Assembly (NCBI RefSeq): GCF_011947265.1
Contig: NZ_JAATHD010000035.1
Location: 1-54,502 of the forward strand
Direction: 5' to 3'
DNA length: 54,502 nucleotides
Source of the DNA: Paenibacillus sp. HB172176
GTDB lineage: Bacteria; Bacillota; Bacilli; Paenibacillales; Paenibacillaceae
The translations under genes were made by a program, and so were the position numbers. Numbering within the stretch: the stretch's first letter is position 1; every line of letters starts with the position of its first letter. The notes beneath the pieces are model-generated. The model worked only from the letters and a program-made list of their open reading frames with translations, was not told where the DNA came from and made no database searches. Shown piece by piece: positions 6,988-16,851 of the stretch.

Positions 6988-8346
6988 ATGAAACAGAAGC
7001 TAAAGTCGTTACGAACAAATCAGTTATTGGAAAGGAGTATGAAGTGGACGATTGGAAGAAAAATGGGTTTTACTATCATTGGAGCATCTGTTGCAAGCCT
7101 CATTTTGGGAACGCCGATTGCCATTCTGAAAGCCTTTCTATTTGATTTGGAATTCATGAGCTCGTTAAGCGGTACCTTCGAGGAGTTCTTAAGCACTTAT
7201 TTCACTTTAATCGTAAACCTGCTCATCATGCTTTATGTCGTGAACCTCGCGATAAAATGGTTTGTTAAGAAGCCTATCGATCATTTTATTAGCGGCATAG
7301 AAAGCGTTCTGTCCCAGGGCAAAATCGACCTGACAAAGAGAATTGAAATGAAAACGAACGATGAAACGAAATTACTCGCGGATTATTTCAACAAATTCCT
7401 GAATGAATTGCAACAGCTTACGGAATCGTCGAATGCAATCGTTGGCAGCATCAACGCTTCCTCCGTCTCGCTTAATGCGCAAGCCCATGAAACGGGAGAG
7501 ACCTCCAAGCAAGTGGCTGTCACCATGGGCGAGCTTTCAAGCGGCGTTACTTACCAAAGCGAACGAACAACGGAAATTGTTGAGATGATGCAAGAAACGA
7601 AGCAGCTTGCAATGGACGCGAACATTCAAATTAATGAAACGGCAGTATTTTCGGAATCGGCAACAAATAGCGCGACGCATGCCAATGAGGCAATGGCGAA
7701 TGCTTTGACCCAATTGAAGGATTTGACCCGTTCGGTGCAGACATCAACGAATGCAATCTTCACGCTTGGCGAAAAGTCGGATGAAATCGGGGGCATTATT
7801 GGCGTTATTGCCGATATCGCGAGCCAAACGAATTTACTGGCGTTAAACGCAGCGATTGAAGCGGCAAGAGCCGGTGAGCAGGGTTTAGGCTTTGCGGTTG
7901 TTGCAAGCGAAGTTCGGAAGCTGTCGGAGCAGACCGGTCATGCGTCGGCGGAGGTTGCGGCCCTGATTCAGAACGTACAGAACGAGACGCGGGCAACCGT
8001 TATTTCCATGAAGGACAATCTGGAGCTCGTCATGAAGCAGTCAGAGCTTATTGGAAGAAGCTCCGTGTCGGTGGAGACGGTATTAGAGGAAACTGCTAAA
8101 ACCGATCAGGCTGTCAAGAGGCTGCATCAGATCATAACCATTGTCGAACAGCATGCAACCGGAGTGTTGGCGGCAACGGAAGAAATATCCGGCATTATAG
8201 AACAATCCTCGGCCTCGCTGCAGGAGGTCAGCGCCTCTACGCAGGAGCAATCCTCCATCGTAGAGTATATGGTTTCCAATATCGGCAATCTTGAGAATCT
8301 GTCTGATTCGCTCAAGCAAGAGATTGGCAAGTTTAAAGTGGCTTGA
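6988..8346 (+). CDS. Methyl-accepting chemotaxis protein without an external sensor domain
   Basis: This is a 452-aa membrane chemoreceptor that would signal to CheW/CheA. Two membrane segments lie at about residues 26-52 and 71-93, with fewer than 20 residues between them, so no extracellular ligand domain exists. A HAMP region follows to about 145, then the long helical signalling domain with the conserved tip DIASQTNLLALNAAIEAARA. ATG at 6988 is preferred because CAGGGGAG lies upstream; a TTG at 6955 is in frame but has no ribosome site. With so little outside the membrane, it probably senses membrane state, an internal signal or a partner protein. It is preceded by an AT-rich palindrome. 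Confidence 0.93.
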   Translation: MKQKLKSLRTNQLLERSMKWTIGRKMGFTIIGASVASLILGTPIAILKAFLFDLEFMSSLSGTFEEFLSTYFTLIVNLLIMLYVVNLAIKWFVKKPIDHFISGIESVLSQGKIDLTKRIEMKTNDETKLLADYFNKFLNELQQLTESSNAIVGSINASSVSLNAQAHETGETSKQVAVTMGELSSGVTYQSERTTEIVEMMQETKQLAMDANIQINETAVFSESATNSATHANEAMANALTQLKDLTRSVQTSTNAIFTLGEKSDEIGGIIGVIADIASQTNLLALNAAIEAARAGEQGLGFAVVASEVRKLSEQTGHASAEVAALIQNVQNETRATVISMKDNLELVMKQSELIGRSSVSVETVLEETAKTDQAVKRLHQIITIVEQHATGVLAATEEISGIIEQSSASLQEVSASTQEQSSIVEYMVSNIGNLENLSDSLKQEIGKFKVA

Positions 8347-8458
8347 CGTACGAAATTGCACATCCATGTTCCATATTCGGGATAGACGTTCCTTTCATCT
8401 TGTTTGACAATAGAAGGACCTGCGCGTCGCTATTGAAGAGAAGAGGAGGAGGAATACG

Positions 8459-9301
8459 ATGGTCGTCAGGACATACAAGAATATCGCTTATGGACCGCAT
8501 GAACGCAACAGGCTGGATGCCTATATTGCCGAAAATAGAGGAACGCCTTCGCCTGTGTTAATTTATTTCCACGGCGGAGGCTATATTCGCTATGACAAGT
8601 CGGAGGTGTTAAATCATCAACTTATGCAGGAATGTCTGGATCGGGGCATATCGGTAGTCTCCTGCAATTATCGCTATATTCTGAGCGATCCGTTTCCGGC
8701 CCCGATGCAGGATGGAACAAGAGCCATCCAATTCGTCAGACATATGGCCAATCAGTGGGGGTTCGATCCTGAGCGCATCGTTTCGTCAGGCCAATCAGCG
8801 GGCGGACATATCGCGCTATGGAACGCGCTTAGAGGCAATCTGGCGCAGCCGGACAGCGTGGATGAAATCGAGAGGCAACGCTCCGATGTATGTGGATTTG
8901 CAGGCTATATTACGCAGGTGTCCAAGGATCAGCGATTCTACGAAAGCATTTATGAAGGACCCTATATACAGCCCAATCTTGCCTTGTTTTATGGAGCAAC
9001 CGATCTGGAGGAACTACAGAGTCCAGAGATGCTTGAGTTGGCGGAGAAAGCCTCGGCGATTCATTATATGTCTGCGTCGGCTCCGCCCGCTTTTATGACT
9101 TATAACCTTCCGCTGACGGGAGCGAATATTCCGGCAAATCTTACAGTTGGGGAGGTGATCCATCATCCCGTTCACGGCTATATGCTTAAGCGGGAGTACG
9201 ATAAGCTGGAGATTCCATTTACGCTGCGTCATACGGACGACCCGGTTCGCCATGGAGAGATGATCGCATTCGTCCAGCGTTGCATCTCCGCCGTCCGTTG
9301 A
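8459..9301 (+). CDS. Alpha/beta hydrolase, esterase/lipase of the HSL type
   Basis: A 280-aa cytoplasmic alpha/beta hydrolase. The oxyanion-hole motif HGGGY is near residue 39 and the nucleophile elbow GQSAGG near 117. A late His in the FTLRHTDDPVRHGEMI region probably completes the triad. The ATG at 8459 follows AGAGGAGGAGG. Enzymes of this family hydrolyse short-chain carboxylic esters, including acetylated sugars; no substrate can be assigned. It lies 94 bp before the AraC regulator of the sugar locus, and an acetyl-esterase role there is possible but only inferred. Confidence 0.85.
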   Translation: MVVRTYKNIAYGPHERNRLDAYIAENRGTPSPVLIYFHGGGYIRYDKSEVLNHQLMQECLDRGISVVSCNYRYILSDPFPAPMQDGTRAIQFVRHMANQWGFDPERIVSSGQSAGGHIALWNALRGNLAQPDSVDEIERQRSDVCGFAGYITQVSKDQRFYESIYEGPYIQPNLALFYGATDLEELQSPEMLELAEKASAIHYMSASAPPAFMTYNLPLTGANIPANLTVGEVIHHPVHGYMLKREYDKLEIPFTLRHTDDPVRHGEMIAFVQRCISAVR

Positions 9302-9395
9302 TGCCGTCAATATCTCGGCAGCAGACAGGGTATGCTATACTTAATCTAGAGAGAGAAGGTCAACGTATTACTTTCATAAAAGTGGGGCAAAATGT

Positions 9396-11684
9396 ATGCG
9401 CTTAAATTTTAATTTTTTATTTTTCAAAAAGAAGTATTTTCGGAATTTGTTAATCACCTATTTCGTTGCGGTGCTGATTCCGGCCTTGGTTATATCGGGA
9501 ATCTTCCTTTATTTTTATTCCGAAGAAACCGTGCTGCGCATTTCCAAAAATTCCAATCAGGATATGCACCGCATCGCGGATCGGATCGGCTCGATGGTCG
9601 ACCAGATGAGCGATGTTGCCGTGCGGCTATCGCTCACGCCCGGATTGAACAAGGCGATGTCGGATCCCCAAAATACAAGCATGTATCAATATGAGCAGTT
9701 CGTCGATATATTGGGGCAGCAGAGAGCCACGAACCAATTGTTCGACTCCATGGCGTTATTCTTCCGCATTGACAACAGATTCCTCTCTACGGAGGTTGGT
9801 TTTCAATCTCAGGAAGAGTACTACGATCAGGGAATTCTGGCGTTAATGGAGCAGAATAAGGACAAATCCTTCTGGTTCGCCAATCGGGAGATGACCGCTC
9901 CTGGAGGGGAGAGGGTCGACACGATTACGTTCGCTCAGAAGCTCCCGGTCTTATACCAGCTGCAGATGGGCGAACTGATTATTAATGTGGGCAAGAGGGC
10001 TTTCGCCAATGTAATTATTCCAAGCGACATGCAGGGAGACTTTCTCGTGCTGGACAATAATAATCAGATTGTCGTCGGGAACTTAACCGCATCTTCAGAG
10101 AAAATTGGGGAATTGATCCCGAATCTCGGAAATCCCGCGGTTGCTAAGACGGTTTTGATCGACGGGAAGAAACAGTTCGCAACGCAATATCAGACGGAAT
10201 ATAACGGCTGGACGATATTTGAATTCACGCCGTATTCCGTCTACTCGAATCAGATGCATAAGGAGATTAGCAAGGTTCTCTATATCTGCTTCATGTTCAT
10301 TATGATCGGAGCTGCAGTAGCCGGATGGTTTGCTTTCCGAATGTATCGGCCCTGGAAACGTATCACGAACCGATTATCCGAGAATACCGCGGGCGATGCG
10401 ATCGAGACAAGCGTTGTGGACGAGGTTATATATGTGGAGAAGGCGCTGTCTCTCATTGAAGACAATATCAAACGGCATGAACCGATACTGAGGGACCGGC
10501 TGGTATTTGATATTCTTCATAATTATATCGTCGACGACGAGCAGCTGCGAGTGCAGCTCTCGAACTTGGAGATGATTTTCCCCCACCAGCATTTTCTGGT
10601 TATTGTCGTTCAAAGCAGTGAAGAGCTTGGAGAAGCGGCTCATTCGGAATCTTACAACCGCTTATTTGTTTTCAATCTTGTACTGGATTCATTCAAATCG
10701 CTAGGAGCAGTCTACGGAACGATGATGGATGCGGAGAGATTCGGTTTCTTGCTTAATCTTGAAGAGTATGGTCTTAATGATACATTCAGGGATAGAGTAA
10801 GGGAGCTTTGCGCCGAACTGAATCGATTGGCAGGCACTCACTTGAACATTTCATTGCAGGTGAGTCTTGGTACATTTTGCAGCAGCCTCGAGGATGTGTA
10901 TAAGTCTTACTTTGCAGCCAAGCGAGAATTGCTCTACCGATCGGTAATCGGCGACAACGATGTGATCTTCCCGTCCAATACGGACAGCGAGAAGGTGTCG
11001 TATCCGTCGCATCTTCAGAAGAAGTTCATTCATGCTTCAATGAATGCGGATGAAGAAAGGGCGCTTGCGGCAGTGCGCGAATTATTCGATCATTATGTAT
11101 ACAGTGAAACCTTGTCGAGACAGAAGACGCAGCAAATTATTATTATCTTCCTGAGTTCGACGCTGTATGAATTAATGGAAGAGGGGTTCGATCTCGAGGA
11201 AATCTCTGAGGAATCGATTCTGGAGATTGCGAATGCCCCTAATCATAAGGAATTAAAAACTCGGTTCTTTGGTTTTGTGAATAAAATTCAATCAGGCATA
11301 CGCAGAATAAAAGATAAAGAAGAGAATATCTATATCAAGCGGGCCATGCAGTATATGAAGGAGCATTATGATCAAGAGCTTACTGTTACGATGATCGCGG
11401 AAGAATCGGGTGTCAGCAGCGGACACTTGGGCCGACTGTTCCGCGAAGAGGTTGGCAAATCCGTATTAAATGTATTGACGGAAATTCGGATGGAGGCCAG
11501 TAAGCCGCTTCTTCTGGCGGATCATATGCCTCTTGAACAAATTTCCAGGCAAATCGGCTATAACGATGTGCACAGCTTTATTCGATTCTTCAAGAAAGCG
11601 GAGGGCGTAACACCGGGTGAATACCGCAAGATCCGAATGGAAGCGCAGCAATTCGAGGAATCGACAACAGATGAGAAGCCATAA
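9396..11684 (+). CDS. Membrane-bound AraC-family regulator (YesS type)
   Basis: The protein has 762 aa, close to the size I recall for B. subtilis YesS. A membrane segment at about residues 16-38 (LLITYFVAVLIPALVISGIF) is followed by an extracytoplasmic sensor region to about 290 and a second membrane segment near 291-313 (YICFMFIMIGAAVAGWFAF). A cytoplasmic linker leads to a C-terminal AraC DNA-binding domain at about 660-755 (MKEHYDQELTVTMIAEESG, then IGYNDVHSFIRFFKKAEGVTPGEYR). It is therefore a one-protein sensor and regulator that could read an external sugar or the binding protein. It stands directly before the ABC transporter genes, the common arrangement for CUT1 sugar systems in Paenibacillus. 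Confidence 0.9.
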   Translation: MRLNFNFLFFKKKYFRNLLITYFVAVLIPALVISGIFLYFYSEETVLRISKNSNQDMHRIADRIGSMVDQMSDVAVRLSLTPGLNKAMSDPQNTSMYQYEQFVDILGQQRATNQLFDSMALFFRIDNRFLSTEVGFQSQEEYYDQGILALMEQNKDKSFWFANREMTAPGGERVDTITFAQKLPVLYQLQMGELIINVGKRAFANVIIPSDMQGDFLVLDNNNQIVVGNLTASSEKIGELIPNLGNPAVAKTVLIDGKKQFATQYQTEYNGWTIFEFTPYSVYSNQMHKEISKVLYICFMFIMIGAAVAGWFAFRMYRPWKRITNRLSENTAGDAIETSVVDEVIYVEKALSLIEDNIKRHEPILRDRLVFDILHNYIVDDEQLRVQLSNLEMIFPHQHFLVIVVQSSEELGEAAHSESYNRLFVFNLVLDSFKSLGAVYGTMMDAERFGFLLNLEEYGLNDTFRDRVRELCAELNRLAGTHLNISLQVSLGTFCSSLEDVYKSYFAAKRELLYRSVIGDNDVIFPSNTDSEKVSYPSHLQKKFIHASMNADEERALAAVRELFDHYVYSETLSRQKTQQIIIIFLSSTLYELMEEGFDLEEISEESILEIANAPNHKELKTRFFGFVNKIQSGIRRIKDKEENIYIKRAMQYMKEHYDQELTVTMIAEESGVSSGHLGRLFREEVGKSVLNVLTEIRMEASKPLLLADHMPLEQISRQIGYNDVHSFIRFFKKAEGVTPGEYRKIRMEAQQFEESTTDEKP

Positions 11685-11705
11685 TCGATCTTTCGCGCTA
11701 GTGAT

Positions 11706-11745
11706 GAGCATCCTTTGACCGCATGCGGCCGAAGGATGCTTTTTT
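11706..11745 (+). terminator. Terminator after the AraC regulator gene
   Basis: AGCATCCTT and AAGGATGCT form the outer stem, with a GC-rich inner part, followed by TTTTTT. Confidence 0.9.
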
Positions 11746-11887
11746 GCTCTCGCGATCATGATGTAGAAAGAACAACATCCATGTTGAATTATGCATCTGG
11801 CGGTTGAAATGCTTGATATGGCGCATGTTTGTTCCAAACTGCCGATGGACGATGGAGGCTGTGGGATGTGATACTGTAAGTGTTTTC

Positions 11888-11901
11888 AGAAAGTGCTTTC
11901 A
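11888..11901. promoter_or_regulatory. Candidate CcpA (cre) site before the binding-protein gene
   Basis: AGAAAGTGCTTTCA matches the near-palindromic cre pattern TGAAANCGNTTTCA at 12 of 14 positions. It lies 23 bp before the start codon of the solute-binding protein. That position fits carbon catabolite repression of the sugar locus. No clear -35/-10 pair could be fixed in the 180 bp upstream. Confidence 0.45.
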
Positions 11902-11924
11902 AAAAATAAAGGGAGGCAACACAC

Positions 11925-13484
11925 ATGACAAAAAGAAACAAATGGGCAGTGCCGGCCGCAGTAATCTTATCCGCAAGCTTGCTAATGACGGCTTGCAGCG
12001 GCAGCAACAATTCGAAGGGAAACGAAGAAACGGGGAATGGTTCTTCTAATAGCAATGCTTCGAACACCGAGCAGACCATTCGCTATAACATCTTAATGAA
12101 TGGCAGCATTCCGGAATATCCCGAGGACGGGGGCGAAGGAAGAAAGCTGATTACGGAGGCGGCGGCGAAGGCAGGCGCGACAGGCGTTGACTTTCAGGTC
12201 ACAATGGGCGGAGACGGCGATGATTATAATACGAAATTGAATTTGCTGGCCAGCTCCGGAGAGCTGCCCGATGTATTCCGCGTCGATCCGCAAACCCTGT
12301 CCACCTTTGTTGATCAAGGGCTGGTCATGCCACTGGACGATCTTCTGAAGGATGCTCCGAATATTACATCCATCGTGCCGGAAGAGAGCTTCCAGCAAGC
12401 GACCTTCGACGGCAAGATCTACGGCATTCCAAGCGGCGTGCTGCCGGAGGCTTATAACTCCCCGAACGTAACCGGCTTGTTCGTCCGCCAGGATTGGCTG
12501 GATCAATTAGGCCTTCAGACGCCTGATACGCTTGATCAACTGGAAGAGGTTTTGAAGACGTTCAAGACATCGGATCCCGACGGCAACGGCAAGGATGATA
12601 CCATTCCTTTCGAGGCGCATAATGTTCCGCAATCCGATTACGGCTTCGACCAAATCTTCGGCGCATTCGGCATCGCGCCTCAGCACTGGCAGGAGGTTGA
12701 CGGCAAGATTCAGAAGGGCTTTACGCTTCCAGGCACGAAGCAAGCGCTTGAGACGCTGCAGAAATGGTACAAGGAGGGGTTAATCGATCCAGAATTCCCG
12801 GTTCTGACGGGCACGGCCGCCAACGCCAAATTGTCGAATTCCAAGGTTGGCGTCATGGTGCAGCGCGACTTCGTGATGAACAGCTACAACCCGGTTAACG
12901 CGGCATTGTCCCAGGCCAATCCTGACGCGAAGCTGGCGGTTATCCCGGCACCGGCAGGACCTGACGGCTTGCGCGGCTACGCGGCCGAGAATCCGAGCGG
13001 CATGCTGCTCGTCTTCTCGAAGGATATCAAGGATCCCCAGCGCTTCATGAAATTCCTGAACTGGACGGCAACGGATGAGGGTTTCCTGACTCCATACGGA
13101 ATAGAAGGAACAGACTACACGTACGACAAAGAGAATAACAAAATCACGCAAATCACAAGCACGGCAGATCTGTACAAGAAAGGGCTAAGCAATCCTATCC
13201 GTTTCTTCTTCATCAACGATCGCCGAAATACGGATCAGCCGTTCCGCGACGCGGCGGCGATTACGTCGAAGCATGTGATTCCGAACGAACTGTGGAATTC
13301 GATTCCCGCCGAGCAGGATTATCCGGATCTCGATTCCAAGCTGTGGCCGGAATATCTCGTCAAGATCGTAACGGGCGAGTGGTCGGTCGACAAATGGGAC
13401 GAGTTCGTGCAGAAATACTATGATCAAGGCGGCAAGACGATCGAAGAGCAAGCCAACGAGCAATGGAAAGAGCTTAACGCCTAA
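11925..13484 (+). CDS. Extracellular solute-binding lipoprotein of a CUT1-type sugar ABC transporter
   Basis: A 519-aa lipoprotein. The signal peptide MTKRNKWAVPAAVILSASL ends in the lipobox LMTAC, so the mature protein would be anchored by Cys24. A Ser/Asn/Gly-rich linker follows, then a family 1-like binding fold of the large LplA size class. GKIYGIPSG and the DPDGNGKDDTIPF segment are typical of these proteins. GGAGG lies upstream of the ATG. It delivers a sugar or oligosaccharide to the two permeases encoded next. Because sulfatase genes follow in the same direction, a sulfated substrate is a reasonable inference. Confidence 0.92.
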   Translation: MTKRNKWAVPAAVILSASLLMTACSGSNNSKGNEETGNGSSNSNASNTEQTIRYNILMNGSIPEYPEDGGEGRKLITEAAAKAGATGVDFQVTMGGDGDDYNTKLNLLASSGELPDVFRVDPQTLSTFVDQGLVMPLDDLLKDAPNITSIVPEESFQQATFDGKIYGIPSGVLPEAYNSPNVTGLFVRQDWLDQLGLQTPDTLDQLEEVLKTFKTSDPDGNGKDDTIPFEAHNVPQSDYGFDQIFGAFGIAPQHWQEVDGKIQKGFTLPGTKQALETLQKWYKEGLIDPEFPVLTGTAANAKLSNSKVGVMVQRDFVMNSYNPVNAALSQANPDAKLAVIPAPAGPDGLRGYAAENPSGMLLVFSKDIKDPQRFMKFLNWTATDEGFLTPYGIEGTDYTYDKENNKITQITSTADLYKKGLSNPIRFFFINDRRNTDQPFRDAAAITSKHVIPNELWNSIPAEQDYPDLDSKLWPEYLVKIVTGEWSVDKWDEFVQKYYDQGGKTIEEQANEQWKELNA

Positions 13485-13503
13485 GCGATTGAGCCATTAG
13501 CGT

Positions 13504-13569
13504 AAATGCCGGGAAAAAATTCAATCATGTTCAAAGTCCGCTTTGCAACGACATTATTTCCCGGCATTT
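13504..13569 (+). promoter_or_regulatory. Long-loop stem between binding-protein and permease genes
   Basis: AAATGCCGGGAAA at 13504-13516 is perfectly complementary to TTTCCCGGCATTT at 13557-13569, with a 40-nt loop. It fills the gap between the two genes. Such stems commonly protect the mRNA of the abundant binding protein or reduce downstream transcription. Confidence 0.7.
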
Positions 13570-13588
13570 TCTTGAAGGAGGTCTGACT

Positions 13589-14551
13589 ATGAACAACAGG
13601 AATCAAGCGGGAGTCCCCGCAGACGGCCGCGCAGCGCAGAGCCTTCGGAATGACAGCAGCATGCGCAAGTGGACGCGCAAGGTGCTGAAGCATCGGCAAT
13701 ATTATTATTTGCTTGTGCCTGGATTGCTCTATTTTCTCATCTTCAAGTATATCCCCATGCTTGGCGTTTCGATGGCGTTTCAGGATTTCAAAATTACCGG
13801 GGGCATGTTCGGCAGTCCTTGGGCGGGACTCAAGTGGTTTCATATCTTGTTCGACAATGACGATTTTTGGATCGCGTTTCGCAATACGTTGATTATTAGC
13901 GTTTACAAGCTTGTGTTCTATTTCCCGGCGCCTATTATTGCCGCCATGCTGATTAATGAAGTGTTCAGCTCGAAGATCAAACGCACCATTCAGACGATTA
14001 TTTATTTCCCGCATTTCACTTCCTGGGTTATTATCAGCGGAGTTATGGTCACAATATTGTCGCCAAGCACGGGACTCGTCTCGTTGTTCCATATGTCGTC
14101 TTCGCCGCTCATGCAGCCGGAATACTTCCGAAGCTTGCTTGTCGCTTCGGAAATCTGGAAGGAGATGGGCTGGGGCACGGTCATCTATTTTGCCGCCATA
14201 TCCGGCATTAACCCGGAGCAGTATGAGGCGGCGACTATCGATGGAGCCAACAGGCTTCGGATGGCGTGGAACATTACGCTGCCGTCCATCGCGAACACGA
14301 TCGTCATCATGTTCATTCTGCGCACCGGTCATATTCTGTCGGTTGGCTTCGATCAGGTCTACAATCTGTACAACCCTCTTGTCTACAATGTGGGAGATAT
14401 TCTGGATACGTACGTGTACAGGACGGGGTTAACCTCCGGGCGCTTCTCTCTTGCGACTGCAGCGGGACTGTTCCAGTCCGCGGTGGGGCTCGTGCTTCTT
14501 CTCATTTGCAACTGGACGGCCAAGCGACTCGGACGGGAGGGGATCTGGTAA
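13589..14551 (+). CDS. Sugar ABC transporter permease (LplB-like)
   Basis: A 320-aa inner-membrane permease with about six membrane segments after a hydrophilic N-terminus of about 45 residues. The EAA loop that contacts the ATPase is visible as QYEAATIDGANRLRMAWNITLP near residues 210-232. The start ATG follows GAAGGAGG. The stop TAA overlaps the ATG of the second permease by 1 nt, so the pair is translationally coupled. No ATPase gene is present; CUT1 systems of this kind usually share an MsmX/UgpC-type ATPase encoded elsewhere. Confidence 0.93.
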   Translation: MNNRNQAGVPADGRAAQSLRNDSSMRKWTRKVLKHRQYYYLLVPGLLYFLIFKYIPMLGVSMAFQDFKITGGMFGSPWAGLKWFHILFDNDDFWIAFRNTLIISVYKLVFYFPAPIIAAMLINEVFSSKIKRTIQTIIYFPHFTSWVIISGVMVTILSPSTGLVSLFHMSSSPLMQPEYFRSLLVASEIWKEMGWGTVIYFAAISGINPEQYEAATIDGANRLRMAWNITLPSIANTIVIMFILRTGHILSVGFDQVYNLYNPLVYNVGDILDTYVYRTGLTSGRFSLATAAGLFQSAVGLVLLLICNWTAKRLGREGIW

Positions 14552-15420
14552 TGAACGCAAATCGAAAAGGCTTTGGCAATCGTCTGTTCGATACCGGCAA
14601 TATTATCTTTTTATCGTTTATTGCGCTATGCACGTTTTATCCGCTCTGGCATGAGCTTTGCCTCTCATTCAGTTCGGTAGAGGGCGCTTATCGCGGCGGC
14701 TTGTTCTTCCTGCCGAGAGGCTTTAATTTTCAATCCTATATCAATGTGTTTCAGTCCAGCTATATTTGGCAAGCTTACGGGAACAGCATCTTTGTCACGG
14801 TCGTCGGCGCTTTAACCAGCGTCTTCTTCACGGCTCTGACTGCTTATCCGCTTGCCAGGCGCCATCTGCCAATGAAAAACGGCGCAATTGCCTTCATTCT
14901 GTTCACAATGATCTTCAGTGGCGGATTGATTCCGACGTATTTCGTCGTGAAGGAAACGGGACTGATTAATTCGCTGTGGGCTCTCATTATTCCCGACATG
15001 CTTTCGGCATTCAATGTCATAGTGGCAATCAACTTCTTCCGCACCATACCCGAGGAGATCGAGGAGAGCGCCATGATGGACGGCGCAAGTCCGATTCGGA
15101 CGTTCCTTCGCATTATCCTGCCGATATCCAAGCCGATCATCGCGACGATTCTGCTATGGGAAGGCGTTCGAATCTGGAATAACTTCCTGCATGCTTTGAT
15201 CTATCTCAATCATAAGTCGTTATTCACGTTGCCGTTGCTGCTGAAGCAAATCATTAAAGGGCAGGATGAGGCGATTCAAACCGGTCAGGCGACGCTCGCC
15301 AATCCGGAGGCGGTTATCGCCGCGACGATTATCGTAACCCTGGTGCCGATTATCGCGGCGTATCCGTTCTTGCAGCGTTATTTTGTCAAAGGGGTAATGC
15401 TGGGTTCTGTCAAATCGTAG
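14551..15420 (+). CDS. Sugar ABC transporter permease (LplC/YtcP-like)
   Basis: A 289-aa inner-membrane permease and partner of the upstream one. The EAA loop is EEIEESAMMDGASPIRTFLRIILP near residues 166-190. The start at 14551 is fixed by the overlap with the previous stop codon and by GGAGGGG upstream; a longer frame from 14266 runs inside the first permease gene and was rejected. The C-terminus, ending near FVKGVMLGSVK, is typical for this subfamily. Confidence 0.93.
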   Translation: MNANRKGFGNRLFDTGNIIFLSFIALCTFYPLWHELCLSFSSVEGAYRGGLFFLPRGFNFQSYINVFQSSYIWQAYGNSIFVTVVGALTSVFFTALTAYPLARRHLPMKNGAIAFILFTMIFSGGLIPTYFVVKETGLINSLWALIIPDMLSAFNVIVAINFFRTIPEEIEESAMMDGASPIRTFLRIILPISKPIIATILLWEGVRIWNNFLHALIYLNHKSLFTLPLLLKQIIKGQDEAIQTGQATLANPEAVIAATIIVTLVPIIAAYPFLQRYFVKGVMLGSVKS

Positions 15421-15455
15421 CTTGCTTGCAAGAGAAGGAGGAAGGGGAGCAGACT

Positions 15456-16847
15456 TTGAATAAACCCAATATAATTGTCATCGTGGCTGATGATATGGGA
15501 TTCGGCGACATCGGCATATCCGGCAACAAAGATGTGCGAACGCCGAATCTGGATAGAATCGCCCGAGAGGGAGTGATTCTGAATCAGCATTACAGCGCTT
15601 CGCCTATGTGCGCTCCTGCGCGGGCCGCATTATTGACCGGGAAATACCCGCATCGCACCGGCGCTGTCGATGTCAGCACATGTCGAGGCTATGATCGGAT
15701 CGCGCTTGATGAAATTACCGTTGCAGATCTGTTCAAGCAGAATGGGTATCGAACAGGGTTGATCGGCAAATGGCATAACGGACGGGGTGAAGCGTATCAT
15801 CCCATGAACCGCGGCTTCGAATCATTCACAGGCTTCCGCTGCGGCGGCTCCGATTACTGGAGTTGGATGCTGGAGAAGGATCATGAACCATTCCCCGCGG
15901 ATGGCCGCTATTTGACCGATGTGTTCAGCGAGGAGGCAGCAAGCTTCATTCAGGAAAATCAAGAGCGGCCGTTCTTCCTGATGCTGACCTATAATGCGCC
16001 GCATACGCCGTTGCAGGCTCCCGAAGAGGAGATTCAGCCTTTTCGGGATATGGGAAAGTTCAGCGAGGCGGTCTGTACAATTTACGCCATGATTAAGAGA
16101 ATGGACTATGGAATTGGGACAATGCTGAATACGCTTGCGGATTGCAAGATCGAAGAGGAGACCATTATTCTGTTTGTCAGCGATAATGGACCTGATATGA
16201 AGGGGGAGGGCTCTCGTTCGGCGATTCGTTATAACAGCGTTCTAAGCGGCACAAAAGGCTCGGTGCTGGAAGGCGGCATTCGAGTTCCCGGTTTGCTGAA
16301 GTGGCCAGGCAAGATTGAAGCCGGAACCGTGTATGAAGAACCGGTGCATTTCACGGATTGGCTCCTGACGCTGGCAAGCGCTGCGGGAATAAGCCTGCCT
16401 CCATTTCTGCAAGCGGACGGCAGAGACATGCTGTCTCTGCTGAGAGGTTTGGAAAGGAAGGAGAACGATTTTTCGAAATTTTGGCAATGGAATCGCTTCG
16501 AGCCTGTTCCGTTTTGCAACGCGGCGCTGCGCAAGGGACCGTGGAAGCTTGTCTACCCGAGTATTCCGGAGGCGGTGGAATTCTACGCGCCCGATCAGAA
16601 ATATGTGAGACAAATAACGCAGAGGCCCGATCTGGAATACCCGCTTGTCAGAGAGCCGATCGACCGGAAGCTTTCTGAGCCATCCAAACCACTGCTATAT
16701 CATCTGACGGAAGATCCGAGCGAGGAGCATGATAGATCCGAAAGTCATTCGGAGCTCTGTGAAGAGATGAAGCAGGAGTTGGATCAACTGTTCGATGAAC
16801 TGATGAAGACATATAAGACGAAACGAATTCTAAATGTGGAGGAATAA
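15456..16847 (+). CDS. S1-family sulfatase, probably cytosolic (first copy)
   Basis: A 463-aa type I (formylglycine) sulfatase that hydrolyses a sulfate ester. The metal site begins with IVIVADDMGFGD. The nucleophile motif CAPARAALLTG has Cys52, which must be converted to formylglycine by a separate enzyme. HTPL and DNGPDMKG supply later active-site residues. There is no signal peptide, so the protein should stay in the cytosol. The TTG at 15456 is chosen because GGAAGGGGAG precedes it at 6 bp; the frame back to 15426 has no ribosome site. It follows the permease by 35 bp and ends 4 bp before the BNR gene. The exact sulfated substrate is unknown. Confidence 0.9.
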   Translation: MNKPNIIVIVADDMGFGDIGISGNKDVRTPNLDRIAREGVILNQHYSASPMCAPARAALLTGKYPHRTGAVDVSTCRGYDRIALDEITVADLFKQNGYRTGLIGKWHNGRGEAYHPMNRGFESFTGFRCGGSDYWSWMLEKDHEPFPADGRYLTDVFSEEAASFIQENQERPFFLMLTYNAPHTPLQAPEEEIQPFRDMGKFSEAVCTIYAMIKRMDYGIGTMLNTLADCKIEEETIILFVSDNGPDMKGEGSRSAIRYNSVLSGTKGSVLEGGIRVPGLLKWPGKIEAGTVYEEPVHFTDWLLTLASAAGISLPPFLQADGRDMLSLLRGLERKENDFSKFWQWNRFEPVPFCNAALRKGPWKLVYPSIPEAVEFYAPDQKYVRQITQRPDLEYPLVREPIDRKLSEPSKPLLYHLTEDPSEEHDRSESHSELCEEMKQELDQLFDELMKTYKTKRILNVEE

Positions 16848-16851
16848 TATC

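Noticed and set aside
13481..14332. 283-aa minus-strand open frame across the first permease gene
   Set aside because: It covers a clear permease gene, has no recognisable motif and no start signal.
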